From NCBI RefSeq assembly GCF_035046485.1, contig NC_085138.1, forward strand, positions 277,245,694 to 277,309,693: a DNA stretch of 64,000 nt. Direction: 5' to 3'. Below are positions 23,477 through 35,791 of the stretch, piece by piece. A program made the position numbers and the translations under genes. Every line of letters begins with the position of its first letter. The first letter of the stretch is position 1. The notes under the pieces were generated by a model. The model ran no database searches, was not told where the DNA came from, and worked only from the letters and a program-made list of their open reading frames with translations. This stretch comes from Aedes albopictus. Its lineage: Eukaryota > Arthropoda > Insecta > Diptera > Culicidae.

Positions 23477-25799
23477 TTGATACAAGATGCCTAGAGGGAA
23501 CCCAGTAGAAACTTGTTCTGGAATCCTAAGTTTTGGAGAAGTTCCAAGTGGTTGCATAGAAAATTTCCTTGAGTTATTCTAAAAGTATCCCCGAAGAAGC
23601 TTCTATACATAGCAAAAAGATTCTTGTGAAATCACATCATTTTTGCTGCACATCAGTCACGTCGTAAAAACGGTGTACAAATTACATCCCTTCCGCGCAA
23701 CTTATTAGCCGCCGCAGCTTGAAAGTTTGTCTAGCAATCGCCAGAACCAGAACGGTACATGATTCATATATAAGTAAAATATTGGCATGGACTCGTACAC
23801 TGATCCGTTGATTGTGAGGCATATCTCTTACCTCTCGACTATTCCACCGAATAAGAAGGTGGATGATAAATGAAGCTGGAACGGGTTTGTGGACACTTTC
23901 CGTTGCCATCAAGGGTGTAACTTGGTCAGTGTGATAATTACTGAAAAATGATGTGACCGAGTAGAATTACGTTCAAAAATGGATAGATGGCCAGAAATTA
24001 CGCGCCCGGATATTACAAATTTATTTGCTGTGTAGGAATCTGTGAACATTCCATTGGGAAATTTGATTTATTTGTTTTACATCATCGGAGCATTTTACAC
24101 GAATTCTTTCCACCTACAAAAAAGCTGCGAGGTGCTGCTATTGGCACTCAACTTGTGGTTTGAATAAATAACAGCTTCTGCTGTTCTGGAGCGCAAGAAG
24201 AACTGATATGAGGGAGAATGGGGCATCCTCAACAACGCATTGCACCATCAAACCTTATTCCGGATTAGCACGACATCAAACGACAGCTCGTTTTTCCTGA
24301 TGGGAGCTTACCATTCACGCCCTCGTGCTCAAACGAAAACTTCCGCACACGTACATAAAAGAATTTGAGAAATTGGAATAGTTTTCTGATGAAACCTAAA
24401 CACAGACACACGGCCGAAGACGAAGCGCACGCGGGAGTCTCATAAGAAGCAAGGGCGGTCAAACCATTCATCCCGCTACTCTGACTCCTCGGAGACCTCA
24501 CCACCACGTGATGCTGCTTCTCTGCTAAGAATGCTTGAACGAACGAAATCGAATGGACTTTTAAGTGCACTGAAAACTATCGACGGGGCGAGAGCAAAGT
24601 TTCGCATCATCAACAACACACCACTGATCGTCCGAACCGAAGACGACGACGGACGACGGCCGATGGCAGTGCCGACCGCACCAGCAACGAGAGGAGTCGA
24701 GCGGTGTCCTCTTGGGGTTGTCAGGCGATAGAGCATGCAGCCATTGCACTGCACATCCTCAACACTCTGCGGTGTTTTCTTGCCGCCGAAGCGATGCACC
24801 GCGGCAAAGGGGGTTCTGTTTTTCTTCGAGAACTTTTCGACGACGAACGAACGCCGAGACTTGGGCCATGTCGTTCATTCGTCGGGCGGAATGATAAAAG
24901 TTGAGCATCTTAAACTAATATTATCTCTTGGGGTAGTCGAAGTTTCGCCCGATGCTCGCTTTATTCTACATAGCTTTCTTGTGTTGTAGCTACCAAATAA
25001 TACCGCGGTATCGAAAAATGCTCTGAGTACTCAGTGGTGTGTCTATTGCTGCTGCTGCTGCAATGAATTCTGTTTTTGGTTGATGCAATCCGATATCTAG
25101 CTTTGGGTTGGCTGATCCAAATTCCTGGGGTTTCCCCAAAGTTTGTATGATATTTGTTTTTGTTTATGAAGAAAACGTTCTGCATCTAAAACTCCTCGAC
25201 GGCTCAAGAGGTATCAACAATAGGTAGGGTATGCTTCTGGTATACCTTCTGGTAATATATGTACATATTAGAAAGACTACTAAATACTTATTGAAGCTGA
25301 GAAATCAATAACGATTTCACCTAGAGCTTTTTTATATCCTTATTTTCCCTGACAAAGTCAAGGACGACCTTGGTGGTAGTTTCGTAACTACCACCTCTGA
25401 TTCATATGCAGAAGATTCGACGTTCAATTCTTGATTCTTCATCATCTATCAAATTGAAATCTAAAGTTATAGTATACTCACATAAATAAGAGAGAACGCA
25501 TATAATGCTGTGGCAAGGAGATCTCAAAGTAGAATCCCATTTCCTCCTCAGCAAGCGTTTCGGAATATGTTATAGATGGAGCGTGGTTGAAGAGAGCCAC
25601 CAAAAAGGACAGAAATGCGTCCTCGAAGTCCAACTTCAGCAAGGTCCTCATGCAGGACCTGATGCGACTTCTAAAGTTGATGACGGCAGCCAAGCAAGCC
25701 CATGAGAAACATATGGAAACCTCAGCAGCGACAGAACCCGCGAAAACAAAGGTAACGTTGTCTACCTACCCAGACGGAGGCCTCCGCTTTTGCAGGTAG
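23477..25799. other. Non-coding stretch, no gene recognised
   Basis: A mixed 2.3-kb region. The patch 24450-24900 is GC-richer and open in several frames on both strands (up to 107 codons at 24476-24799 minus), but no family motif, signal peptide or conserved repeat is visible. It could be a 5' exon or regulatory region of a host gene; the sequence alone does not show it. Confidence 0.45.
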
Positions 25800-26965
25800 C
25801 TAAAAGTGTGCGGCGGATTCCTCCAATAATCCCTTTGGTAATTCCTCCAGGAATTTCTGCGGGGAATACTCCAGGGATTCCTTCGGGAATTCCTCCATGG
25901 AATCCTCCAGGAATTCCTCCATGGAATCCTCTAGCGATTCCTCCAGGGATTCCTTCAGGGATTCTTCCAGAAATTCCTCCAGGGATCCCTCCAGAAATTT
26001 CTTTGAGGATTTCTCCAGGAATTCCTTCGAGGATTCCTCTAGGAATTCCTTCGGGGATTCCTCTAGGAATTCCTTCGGGGATTCCTTCAGAAATTCCTTC
26101 GGGGATTCCTTCAGGAATTCCTTCGGGGATTCCTTCAGGAATTCCTTCGGGGATTCCTTCAGGAATTCCTTCGGGGATTCCTTCAGGAATTCCTTCGGGG
26201 ATTCCTTCAGGAATTCCTTCGGGAATTCCTTCAGGAATTCCTTCGGGGATTCCTTCAGGAATTCCTTCGGAGATTCCTCTAGGAATTCCTTCGGGGATTC
26301 CTCTAGGAATGCCTTCGGGGATTCCTCCAGGAATTGCTTCGGGGATTCCTCCAGGAATTTCTTCGGGGATTCCTCCACGAATTTCTTCAGGAATTCCTCC
26401 AGGAATTCCTTCGGGGATTCCTCCAGGAATTCCTTCGGGGATTCCTCCAGGAATTCCTTCGGGGATTCCTCCAGGAATTCCTTCGGGGATTCCTCCAGGA
26501 ATTCCTTCGGGGATTCCTCCAGGAAATCCTTCGGGGATTCCTCCAGGAAATCCTTCGGGGATTCCTCCAGGAAATCCTTCGGGGATTCCTCCAGGAAATC
26601 CTTCGGAGATTCCTCCAGGAATTCCTTCGGGGATTCCTCCAGGAAATCCTTCGGGGATTCCTCCAGGAATTCCTTCGGGGATTCCTCCAGGAATTCCTTC
26701 GGGGATTCCTCCAGGAAATCCTTCGGGGATTCCTCCAGGAATTCCTTCGGGGATTCCTCCAGGAATTCCTTCGGGGATTCCTCCAGGAATTCCTTCGGGG
26801 ATTCCTCCAGGAATTCCTTCGGTGATTCCTCCAGGAATTCGGGGATTCCTCCAGGAATTCCTTCGGGGATTCCTCCAGAAATTCCATTGGGGATCCTTCG
26901 GGAATTCCTCTAGCAGTTTCTTGGATTCTTCCAGGAATTCCTCTAGGGATTCTTCCAGGACTACT
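25800..26965. repeat. Homogeneous 24-bp satellite
   Basis: About 48 tandem copies of a 24-bp unit, typically GGATTCCTCCAGGAATTCCT plus TCGG. Because the period is a multiple of three and the unit lacks stops, five long frames stay open: plus 25790-26977 (395 codons, GIPSGIPP repeats), plus 25897-26913, plus 26334-26825, minus 25800-26378 and minus 26387-26887. Variation between units includes frame-neutral substitutions in every frame, with no bias that would pick one as coding. This is the uneroded relative of the tracts at 17520-20045 and 29196-31340. Confidence 0.92.
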
Positions 26966-29195
26966 TATCCTGCTTAATAATTGAATAATGTATTGGTATC
27001 CCAGACCATCCGGAATGACTCTGAGACCATGTAGAACGTGTCCTACAGAATCATAAACTACTTAGACAATGTTTTCGGATAATTGTAGGCAAATATTTTC
27101 ACAAATTCCATCGAAAGAACAAGATAAGGATAGGATCATTGGTTCTAGGATCAAGTGAAGCAATGACTAACTCGAATAAAACACTAAACTCACAACATTC
27201 ATTCACTAAACTTTTATAATATACATATAGCTCAGATTTCCTCCCATAGCTTATTCCATCCATCGCCGTCACAACGTAAATCTATACAGCCCAGCCCCAG
27301 TGCAGAAAACGAACCATGAAACCGGAAAATGAGATGTCAACTAGGAGAATAGTAATTGTCGCTCCAATTCAAATGCATGCATATTTTCACACTAATGTTC
27401 CATCAGGCGGGCGGCGAGCACATAGCACTGCATGCTGTTGCTGCCTCTACTCTCGGGGCACAGTTTTGAATTCACTTGATGACACATATCAGAAGCTGGA
27501 ACATATTTTCATGTGCTGCTGTTCACAGCCTCTGCTGTTTTCTCCATGGAGGCAGAAATTGGTTAAACTATTGAGAATATCGAGATTGACAGCTAGTTTT
27601 GGCTTTTTTCATTTATTTATACCATATCCAATTTCAGCGAATGAGTAGAAAGCTTTGCGAGAACCAGATAATTGTGCATTTGACTATGACATGAAAAAGC
27701 TATAATTTGTTTGATTATTTAGTGAATTCAGCACAACAGAAACAGCAATAAACAACGAAAATGTTTTCTTCGCTGTTCCTTGCATGATACAGCGGTTGGA
27801 ACTGTACAAGCTCAATCATATTGAATAATCGTCTTTCATTCCATCCATTTGGCTCTTCGTTTTCACTGCAAAAATGATTTACCTCCAGATGTAAGCTTCT
27901 ATTAATTGTATGTTATTGTATTTTCCGATCTATCGGAGAATAGAATTCATCGTTTCTGAATTGGTAATCACTAAAATAAAATACCAAACGATTTTCCTAG
28001 TTTTACCTGTAATGAACACTAATTTCCACGAATGCAACCTGATATGATTTTCCAATTAGCGTCTGCCAACAACGCTCAAAAATACCCTATAAGTGGAGCA
28101 CCACCGCTTTCATAATTCAAATTAACCACAACACAAATGCGCATTTTTTTTCCCGCTTCCATTTGCATTCAAAACATAGACATCACTGTGTGCTGCACAA
28201 AGAGGATTAGAATAACACAACCATTAGATTGGTTTTGAATTGGACCAATCGGGTTGCACATAATAACGATTCATATTGCACGAGCTGAAAACAATTCACT
28301 TCAGCAGCAACTCCATTCTAAACCAATTAGCCACACGTCAAGTGAATGGTGGTCAGCAAGTCGGTGCGTTTTTGCAGCTAACTAAAATTAGGAGTGGTTC
28401 TCAAGTTGAGCGTTAGTGGACTGCGTTTATCGATTTTAGTTTTACGACTACCATACCAAAGCTTTTTATTTGATCGACTTTCACCTATTCGAGAAACATG
28501 CAATGAAAAAAATCAAAATTAACGTAAAAATGATGTTGTATTGTTAATCACATACTTCAGTCATAATAATATTCATTTCTGCTTGATTTAAAACTTCTCA
28601 CTGTGTGATTAATAACTTGTTTCTTGTAAAGTCAACTTGATTGCTTTCTTCATGAGTTTCTTCAAAAATTGTTGATGATTCCTTCGAAAGTGTTCCATTG
28701 ATTTATTCGGGAACTTCAACAAATTGATTTGCTTCAGAATTTAAATCAAAGACGGCGGAAGATGATCTGGAAAGCATTATCGGATTTGAACTTAGGTTAG
28801 AGCTGACCCTGACTTCATGAAAAAACGACACAAACGAGGAATCACTTTGCGTAACTGAACCCGGATACCCGGATAAATCGCGTAGAACGATTTGAATGAA
28901 CATAAGAACAAAAAAAAACACATCCACACCCGCGAAATAACGAAACTCTCCTTGAAGAAAAACGACGTGGACAACGTGGTTTACTACTTGCCACTAGAAT
29001 GGACATGATAATCTTGACCCTTAAAAAAATAAAAATGAAAGATGTTTTGCTGCATTGATTGCAGGGTTACTTGCTTGTACATTTGAAATGGAAAATGGTG
29101 ATACGTTCTCAACAGTTTTTTTTTTTCAATCACTTTGTTTAGACATAGTTGCCTGAATCCTACTAAAGCAAAAAGTGTATTAGCAGTATAAAACA
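26966..29195. other. Non-coding stretch, no gene recognised
   Basis: AT-rich DNA without recognised repeats or coding motifs. The 110-codon frame at 27316-27648 has no family resemblance. Confidence 0.5.
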
Positions 29196-29401
29196 AAACT
29201 CAAAAAATGGAAGCATTTACTGAAACAATTTCAGAAAAACTATCCGGAAGAATCTCGGAAGAAGTTAACGAAAAAATCCATGAAGGAGTTCCTGAAGAAA
29301 TTACAGAGGTCGTTACTGAAATCCCGGATGGAGCTCCTGGAAGAATCCCGGAGAAGTTTCTAGAGGAATACTGAAAGAAGTTCTTGTAGGATTCCTGCAA
29401 G

Positions 29402-29776
29402 CAGTGTTGGGAAAAACTCAAATTCTCAAATCTCATGGCTGAGTTGTTTCACGCGCGATTCTTGACTCGCCAAACTCACCGTCGAAAAATCATGCATGAG
29501 TTGACTCGTGATTTCACTCATTGCTTTATTTCTTGGTGTTCTTATTATTTACATCAAAGTTTTTAGAATTATATGATAGAACAAAAGCAAATCTAGCGTA
29601 AAATAACATTGAATGCCGTTCAAAATGATTTGGATTCGTTGTATAAGCGAACGAGATTTCGGCGCTTGACTCGCATGAAAATCTCGCGCGTGAGAAAATG
29701 ATTCAGAATCGCGCGCGAGTTTGCTCACGCAGGAGCGGTTCATGAGTCTGCTTTGAGTGTGATTTTACCAACACTG
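29402..29776. mobile_element. hAT-type MITE
   Basis: Short inverted ends CAGTGTTGG/CCAACACTG and a perfect 8-bp target duplication CCTGCAAG (29394-29401 and 29777-29784). Both features are standard for the hAT superfamily. The 375-bp interior is rich in CTCGCGCG/GACTCG words and encodes nothing recognisable. Confidence 0.88.
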
Positions 29777-30174
29777 CCTGCAAGAATCTCAGAAGGAATT
29801 CTTAAAAAAAATCACAGAAGAAACTCCGGGAGGAATTCCACATAAAATTCCTGGAAGGAATCCCAGACGAAATTTTGGAAGAAGTTTTTGTAGGTAGCTT
29901 GGAAGGAGTTCTTGAAGCAATCATTGAGATTTTTTTTTTCTCGAAAGCAATCCCGAGTGAAATTGCTGGAATTCCCAAATTTTCTAGGAATACCTTGTGA
30001 AAGTAAAAAAAAAAATCCCAGGAGAAATTCCTTGAAGTCCCACAAAGAATATCTGAAGGAATCCTGAAAGGAGTTCTTGGAGCAACCTCTTAGGAATCTT
30101 AGAAAGGATCCCATAAGGAAACTTCCAAAGGAATCCCAAAAACGATCTCAGATGGAGATCTCTGAGGAACCATA

Positions 30175-31090
30175 GAGTAAAGTGGGGCAAAAGTTCGAGT
30201 GGGGCAAGAGTTTCTTTTGAAGTTTTTGAGCTCAATTCAAATTATTTCTTTTGGGTGTCAAGGTTGTTTGAACCCTTTTTGAAAAAGAGTCTTTCACTCC
30301 AAAAATTATGAAAATTGATCAATATTTCGAAAAGTTATGACAAAATGTTGGTTTTTGATCAAAAAATTGTAACATGCGATGGTCCTTCCAACGCATGGAA
30401 TGGAATTGTAATGAAATCGAATTCGATATTTTATTTCGGGGCGTAGCTAGGTATATTTTGAAGATGCTTTAGCATGTATAACTTTTTGCAAAAAAGATTT
30501 GGAAATCATATTTTACACATAGTGGGGCAAAAGTTCGAATTGTGGGGCAAAAGTTCGAGTCATGTGGCAGCTTTAGGTAAAAACCTAAAATTCGTCAAAA
30601 TGTACATATTATCTCTAAGAGTGATGGAATTAGTGAGAAAATTCGATTAAAGTTGAAAAAAAGGTTGTTTATTTGAATTTGGCGGAAAACTACTAATTTT
30701 TGGTGTAGTAAATTTAACCCTGATTTGGGTAAAATCCAAATCGAATTTTAAAGTGTATTCCAGTTCTAACATCAAATATAAAGTGGTTTCAGGTATTCCT
30801 ATTACCAAAGTATCAAAATAGTGTGCTACGGTTAGCGAAATTCTACAAACACTTGATTCGAACTTTTACCCCAGTGGTGGGGCAAGAGTTCGAATAAAAC
30901 ACACATATACAAACTACAAAAAATCCCTGTAACTAAAAATTGAAAAGACATTTGGCGTAACTTTGTTCAACAAAATTTTAGCTCATGGATAGTAGAATCA
31001 CCAAATGGTATTTATTTATTTTTATCTGCTTCGATTTTTTGAAATAGGTTGAATTTTCAACTAAGGTCGAACTTTTGCCCCACCTTACTC
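30175..31090. mobile_element. TA-target MITE with GTGGGGCAAAAGTTCGA iterations
   Basis: Inverted ends GAGTAAAGTGGGGCAAAAGT / complement of GAGTAAGGTGGGGCAAAAGT, flanked by TA (30173-30174 and 31091-31092). The word GTGGGGCAAAAGTTCGA or a close variant recurs inside at about 30182, 30199, 30522, 30541 and 30875. No coding capacity. Length 916 bp. Confidence 0.8.
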
Positions 31091-31340
31091 TAGAAAGTGA
31101 TCCTAGAAGATTCCTGGAATAAATTTGTGCAGAAACCACGAAAGAAATTCCCGGAGGAAACTCAAGAAAAATTGCTAACGTTATCCTAGAAGGAACTCTT
31201 GACGTAATCTCAGAAGGTAATTCTAAAGAAATCCCTGAAAATTCTCTGGAAGAATCTCGGGAGTACTTCCTGGAGGAACCCTAATAAGAGCCCTTGAAGA
31301 AATTGCTCACGGAACTCATGGGCGAAACTATGGATTTTAG

Positions 31341-31565
31341 CCGAGCATTATAAACAAATATTCATTAGATCATTTATTCATCATTCATCGCCCCATATAT
31401 CATAGAAATGCTTCTAGGGGATGCCTGACACCCCCGGAAACCCCAGTAGTTTCGGCAATGACGGAATCTCTTTTCGATCGTCCATAAATGACGTAGCATT
31501 TTTTACCCGATTTTTTACTCCCCCTCCCCCTTCATAGCATATTTTCCCATACGTGATACATGATA
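31341..31565. repeat. Possible MITE scrap (CGTCCATAAATGACGTAGC type)
   Basis: Contains GTCCATAAATGACGTAGCAT followed by a C-rich run, a word also reminiscent of 63225-63245 and of the MITE ends at 61379-61530. No partner end is found here, so it is a fragment. Confidence 0.35.
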
Positions 31566-31923
31566 CATTGTCGACTGTTCGGGCTCGTTTGGAAGTTGAC
31601 CACAAATGTTAACTTCTTTTCCCGATCACCATAGATAGCTGGGTAGTGTCGGTAGCGGTTGTTTCAATTGGCTAAGAATAACACTACAGATCGCTTGATC
31701 CGGTGGTAAGAGTCCACTAAACAGGGGACCTCTAATTCATGGTGTTATGCGGCTTTATGCTTGTGCCAAGGAATGAAAGGTTAGGGGGTTCTAATAAAAA
31801 CCTAACCACAAACGGAGCATGTGGAGAAGTAGGGCTTCCTCCACAGTATTACGCCCCTACTGCGCTAACCGGAGCAATGGTGCAGTGGATCTTGCGTTTC
31901 TCCGAGATAATCTACTGCCCTTC
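31566..31923 (+). repeat. Dispersed repeat family D, copy 1
   Basis: From TGTTCGGGCTCGTTTGGAAG onward this matches 63752-64000 with small indels for at least 240 bp, including GGTAAGAGTCCACTAAACAG and the ATGCGGCTTTATGCTT block. Both copies are cut by other features or the window edge. It may be the 5' UTR of a retrotransposon; I cannot name it. Confidence 0.7.
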
Positions 31924-31927
31924 TTAA

Positions 31928-32128
31928 GGTGAATATATAACGAAGCCACATCTCGAATTTTCAAAAGCACAAATCTGAATAACCGAGAGTTGGTTTGCGT
32001 TGAAAAGTTGATCGATTGGTCACCACCAGCGGGTCACCAATCGATCAACTTTTCAGCACAAACCGTTTTTTGGTTGCTCAGATTTGTGCTCTTGAAAATT
32101 CGAGGTGTGGCTTCGTTATATATTCACC
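31928..32128. mobile_element. 201-bp TTAA-target MITE
   Basis: A near-perfect palindrome with ends GGTGAATATATAACGAAGCC, flanked by TTAA (31924-31927 and 32129-32132). TTAA duplication is typical of piggyBac-type elements. Arms run about 90 bp to a short centre. Confidence 0.8.
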
Positions 32129-32232
32129 TTAAGTCTAAAATTTGAGGCTAAATAAGGACGGGGTTATTAAAATGTTGTTAATAAGCTTACATTACTACCT
32201 ATAAGGTTCGCTTAATACTTATGACATACATA

Positions 32233-33148
32233 CAGGGGATGGCCAAAATGTTTGGGATAGGCAACTTTTTTTTCTCTCACAAAAAAGTTCAACATGCTAT
32301 AACTTTTCATAGAGCGCATCAAAAAATCTCTAATTTTGACTGCTTGTCAACCTATTATGTGTGCATCATTGGTACAAATTTGGGCTCGATTGATTAATAT
32401 TTCGCAAAGTTAGAACCGTTCGCGTAAAACACTATTTTTCAGACAACTCATTTTTGAGGTGTCATATCTCGGAAACCAGTGAACCGAATTGTATGAACGT
32501 ATACTAACAATATGTAAATGCTTTACAAACTATTATAACATAGGTACTTTTTGAACGTTGAGAAAAGTTATCATAGATTGACACTTTTTGGATTTTTCTC
32601 GAAAAAATGTGATTTTTTTCCATCAATGTCAATAAATTTTAGTGTTGATATCCAAAGATTTTCCACTTCTGTTCTCAAGTTATCTCTAATCAGTTATTTT
32701 AGAGCCTATTTAGATTGAAGGAAGAACACATTTAGTAATTTTTGTGTGGTATTGTAAATTTGACTTATTTCCCCCTATATGGGTAAAAATTTCAATCTGG
32801 TATAACTTAATTCGCCGTGAGAAAATATTACATTTTATAACGTCGAATTGAGTATCAATATATTGTTGATAAACGTCAAAAAATTCATTCAATTCGGTTC
32901 ACTGGTTTCCGAGATATGACAGTTCAAAAATTAGTTGTCTAAATAATAGTGTTTTACCCGAACGGTTCTAACTTCGCGAAAAATTAATCAATCGAGCCCA
33001 AATTTGTACCAATGGTGCACACATAATAGGTTGACAAACAGTCAAAATTTGAGATTTTTTGGTGCACTCTATGAAAAGTTACAGCATGTTGATTTTTTTT
33101 GTGGGAGAAAAAAAAGTTGCCTATCCCAAACATTTTGGCCATCCCCTG
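32233..33148. mobile_element. TA-target foldback element
   Basis: Ends CAGGGGATGGCCAAAATGTT inverted, flanked by TA (32231-32232 and 33149-33150). Arms of about 275 bp (32233-32505 and 32870-33148) match with scattered substitutions. 916 bp, no transposase. The target and CAGGGG-type end fit the Tc1/mariner class. Confidence 0.85.
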
Positions 33149-33292
33149 TAAGATACAAGAATCACTGTACAATTACGCTTGAAATGAGTGCCACACTAAT
33201 AATTCTCAGTCTTGTTAGACTTCTCTTGACAGTAAGTACCGTTGTACGTGTATCACAATCGTGTCACATGTCTGTCTGGGGTATACACAGAA

Positions 33293-33491
33293 ACCTCCAT
33301 TTAAGTCGCTGCATGGCTTATCGAAAATATTTTCTACCATACAAGCAATGATAAAATTAAAGACTTTTAAATTTTTTAACACTTCGCATAACAAAGGGAA
33401 TTTGCCAAAAAATATAAAACTGTATAGTTAAGTCATTGCTTGCATGGTAAAAATTATTTTCGATCAGCCATGCATCGACTTAAATGGAGGT
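33293..33491. mobile_element. 199-bp palindromic MITE
   Basis: ACCTCCATTTAAGTCG at the left and its complement CGACTTAAATGGAGGT at the right; arms about 57 bp with a few mismatches, AT-rich centre. No clear target duplication; the right end abuts an RTE scrap. Confidence 0.75.
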
Positions 33492-33503
33492 CGCGTTTTG
33501 AGC

Positions 33504-33871
33504 TGTGATTGTGAAGAGTGTGCAAAGTGCTGCGGACAATTCTCGGTGGGAAACAAGAAAATGGAGTGTGGCGCAGACGAATGAATCACGAGTTGTACCA
33601 AGTGTACGAAGATGCGAATATTGTGAAACGTATAAAATACGGCAGACTTCAGTGGGCTGGACACGTAGTGCGAATGTCGGAAGAAAGAATAGCGAAAACA
33701 ATATTCAGCAGAGAACCCGGTAGAGGTAGGCGACTTCGTGGGCGGCCGCGAACTCGCTGGCTGCACGCGGTTGAAGAAGATCTACGATCCCTACACGTTC
33801 GGGGAAACTGGAGGAACATCGCCCAAGACCGACGAAGATGGTGCTCTACTATACGCTCGGCATTGGAGTAA
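33504..33871 (+). pseudogene. RTE-like LINE C-terminal scrap
   Basis: The 117-codon frame at 33518-33871 reads YGRLQWAGHVVRMSEERIAK and RPRTRWLHAVEEDLRSL, the conserved C-terminal region of RTE/JAM1-type reverse transcriptases, also seen at 8666-8986. Catalytic domain and everything upstream are missing (5' truncation at about 33504). The frame is open but cannot start a real protein. Confidence 0.8.
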
Positions 33872-33879
33872 AGTTACTT

Positions 33880-35727
33880 TGTAGCCAACAAGGTATCAAG
33901 GTAGGTGTGAAGAGTGTAATCCTGTCTAGTTTGAGTAGAGACTACGGCTAGGAAACCTCAGATCAATTTTCAGCGTAAAAAGTGGCTCTACTTCAAAAAG
34001 TTCATTTTCGTAGGGTAACTTCTGTATAGGTTACCTTGTGAAACCAGTTTTGTTTTTTTCATTATAGATGAAGTGTCGTGCCTCGGGCATGCTATATCTT
34101 AGAATAACGTTAAAGTAGTATGTTTCAACCTTTCCTTATGGATGCCTTCAAGCAAGCTCTTGTTTTCAGCATCTTTTCGCTGATATTTGAAGAACAACAA
34201 TTGAAAAGGCCACATCAACATTGCGTAAACAAACACGTTTCTGTCGACTTCGGGCCTTCCAGGATCCACCCACGCATCTCATCACCATCAACAGAAAGCT
34301 TGATGTTTGCGCTTTCTGTTAGTGGTGGTGAGGTGTGTGGGAGGAGTTCAAAAGGCTTCAAGTCGATAGAAGAATGTTTGTTTACAAAATGTTGTTGTGG
34401 CCTTTTCAAATGTTGGTCTCGATTTGGCAGTATTGCTACGATGATTATATCATCTGAAGTAGCTCAAACATTAACTTGAGATGCTTCAGTTTGATGGAAT
34501 ACTTGGGTTGTACAGTTCATGGATAAATAGAATTGCACCTAGCCCAACTCTGCATGAGCAGAACTTGTCATGAGGTGACTGATTGGCATGTGTCAGGTGA
34601 GGAGTCTCCATTTGACCTTCTTAGCACTTATGAGTGTTCCTTCGCAAACTTTGCGTATTCAGGCGTCCCTGCTCAACAAACTAGGGAACCTGTACTAATG
34701 GATTGCCACCACATTTTAAGGATCACTCGCTTCCGCATTGTTAGTAACAATTTGTTACTCCAAGAGAGTTTCATTGTGGTTTTGTTACTACAACGCCCTC
34801 CGTTGTGGTATACCATAACTATTACTTTGAAAGAAGCATGTCCTGCTGCGGCCTGTGCGGACCGCAAGCGGTATTTCTGAATGGAACTCTGATCTTATCA
34901 AGTTCAAAATATTTTCGGATAAACCAGTCTTTTTTATAGCTACAAATCTCTAGCTTCTCCCTCGAGGATTATAGCTTTAGAACCGATTTGGTGGGCATTA
35001 AAAAGCTCTGCTTACTTCAAATCTCCAGGAGCAAATGGGGTTTGTCCTATTTTTCTTCAGAGGGATTTGAGTATTTCAAACATGTTTTGAACTCTTGTAG
35101 TTTTCTATTGGGTAATTTCATGGCGCGAAATTACTCTGTAGTTTCATCCTGAAAGGGTGCGTCTTTTTTATAAAGAAGGAATGAGTTCCATATTGATCTG
35201 GTTACCTCGTTATTTCTGAAATGCTTGAAACGCATTGTTGATTATCCAGTGTGTGGATTTTTATCGCGAACCACTGAATGGTCCATGCTCAGCAAGTGAT
35301 ACATTCGCGAACGTATCATTTCGTGAACCAACATGCTCGGGAACGCTCCTCGAAATGCTATTCATTCTCTTGTCTGGTTCGATACGAGAGCGCAATCAAG
35401 AGAGAAGATGCTCGATGACGCTAATGAAAGCGATGCATTCGGTAAGAATATTTTATTGCCATAATTCTTTTTTTATTGTGACTACACAACCTGCAACGTC
35501 ATGAATACAGTTCAATTAAATAGTAGTTTACGTTTTTAAAGCTAAACGCATTAAATACTGATAAAAATAACGATTATTCACAGTTGCCCCAAGCCAACGA
35601 TGAGAGATCATCGGTAAGTGTTACGCTTAGCGATGCCCGCTCATCGCCGCAGCTTGTCTATATCGGAGTATCTTCTTTGTGTTCCTTCGTGAACCATGCC
35701 ACTCGACGAGAGAACATACACTCCCGT
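33880..35727. other. Non-coding stretch with one MITE
   Basis: Apart from the hairpin element 34201-34410 nothing is recognised. Frames up to 119 codons overlap the MITE or have no motif. The repeated word CGTGAACCA near 35322 and 35690 is too short to call. Confidence 0.45.
34201..34410. mobile_element. 210-bp hairpin MITE
   Basis: TTGAAAAGGCCACATCAACA at the left and its near complement at 34391-34410; arms about 55 bp (also GTCGACTTC/AAGTCGA). The open frames 34120-34479 and 34215-34409 cross it and are not genes. Confidence 0.7.
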
Positions 35728-35791
35728 TCAAAAGTTCGGGGTCACCCCCTCAAAAACATGTCATTTTTTAGGCCCATATCTCCGCCAATTT

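Larger units (their letters stand above)
29196..31340. repeat. Degenerate GGAATTCC-type repeats with two inserted elements
   Basis: Eroded 24-bp-type repeats (GGAATTCCTGGAAGAATCCC and variants) occupy 29196-29393, 29785-30170 and 31093-31340. The gaps are the hAT-like MITE 29402-29776 and the TA-target element 30175-31090. Small frames here are translations of the repeat. Confidence 0.65.

Noticed and set aside
24476..24904. Overlapping frames of 60-107 codons on both strands
   Set aside because: GC-richer patch with few stops; no family motif and no frame clearly better than the others.
25790..26977. 395-residue protein with [11 protein letters not shown] repeats
   Set aside because: It is a translation of a 24-bp satellite that is equally open in other frames and on the other strand; no start or promoter context.
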